From assembly GCA_002402825.1 (NCBI GenBank), contig DHGP01000002.1, positions 1 through 5,421 of the forward strand: 5,421 nucleotides of DNA, written 5' to 3'. Origin of the DNA: Firmicutes bacterium UBA4795 (GTDB lineage Bacteria > Bacillota > Desulfotomaculia > Desulfotomaculales > Nap2-2B). Positions 5,382 to 5,421 of the stretch are shown in pieces. How positions within the stretch are numbered: the stretch's first letter is position 1; each line of letters begins with the position of its first letter. Below the pieces are notes generated by a model. The model made no database searches, was not told the DNA's origin, and saw only the letters and a list, made by a program, of their open reading frames with translations. Made by a program: the position numbers and the translations under genes.

Positions 5382-5421
5382 TTACCATGGAAGTTGAAAG
5401 AGGCTACCGTGTTTCCTGACG

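Noticed and set aside
5387..5421. Gene start at the right edge (ATG 5387 or TTG 5394)
   Set aside because: The ATG frame stops after ten codons (MEVERGYRVS), and the TTG frame has no convincing ribosome site and only nine codons in the window.

Overview
The window shows bacterial surface or exported-polysaccharide biology and looks Gram-positive, probably a clostridia-type Firmicute of the Peptococcaceae/thermophile sort. The evidence is strong GGAGG-type Shine-Dalgarno sites, Sec signal peptides without outer-membrane features, and secreted multidomain proteins built from FN3 and Ig-like modules. This placement is inference; no rRNA, tRNA or core gene is present to anchor it.

Layout: (1) bases 1-135 hold the 3' end of an unrecognised gene, apparently with a one-base frameshift. 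(2) Bases 198-2180 encode a secreted family GH17 (COG5309-type) beta-1,3-glucanase with a C-terminal extension of nearly 400 residues. (3) Bases 2181-2646 are an intergenic stretch containing a 48-bp repeat with an internal dyad, a G8 hairpin, tandem Shine-Dalgarno/start pairs and a decayed signal-peptide gene. (4) Bases 2647-5043 encode a secreted NosD-like right-handed parallel beta-helix protein, followed by FN3, OmpL47-like, Ig-like and acidic C-terminal modules. (5) Bases 5044-5421 are intergenic, with a GC-rich terminator-like hairpin, another possible signal-peptide remnant, a second hairpin, and a second copy of the 48-bp repeat.

Both intact genes lie on the + strand and encode exported proteins. 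A beta-glucan hydrolase next to a beta-helix protein (a fold typical of polysaccharide-binding and polysaccharide-cleaving proteins) suggests a small extracellular carbohydrate-processing locus. The gap of about 450 bp argues against tight operon coupling. Neither protein shows an LPXTG, SLH or lipobox anchor, so both are probably released or held by carbohydrate binding.

The most notable structures are non-genic or sub-genic. Two copies of the 48-bp repeat bracket the whole beta-helix gene. The beta-helix gene is itself a mosaic, with an abrupt base-composition change at about 3840-3850, and its FN3 module is flanked by 16-bp direct repeats. Up to three broken gene remnants each appear to need one base in a homopolymer run to read through. 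I found no convincing new defence, CRISPR or RNA system.
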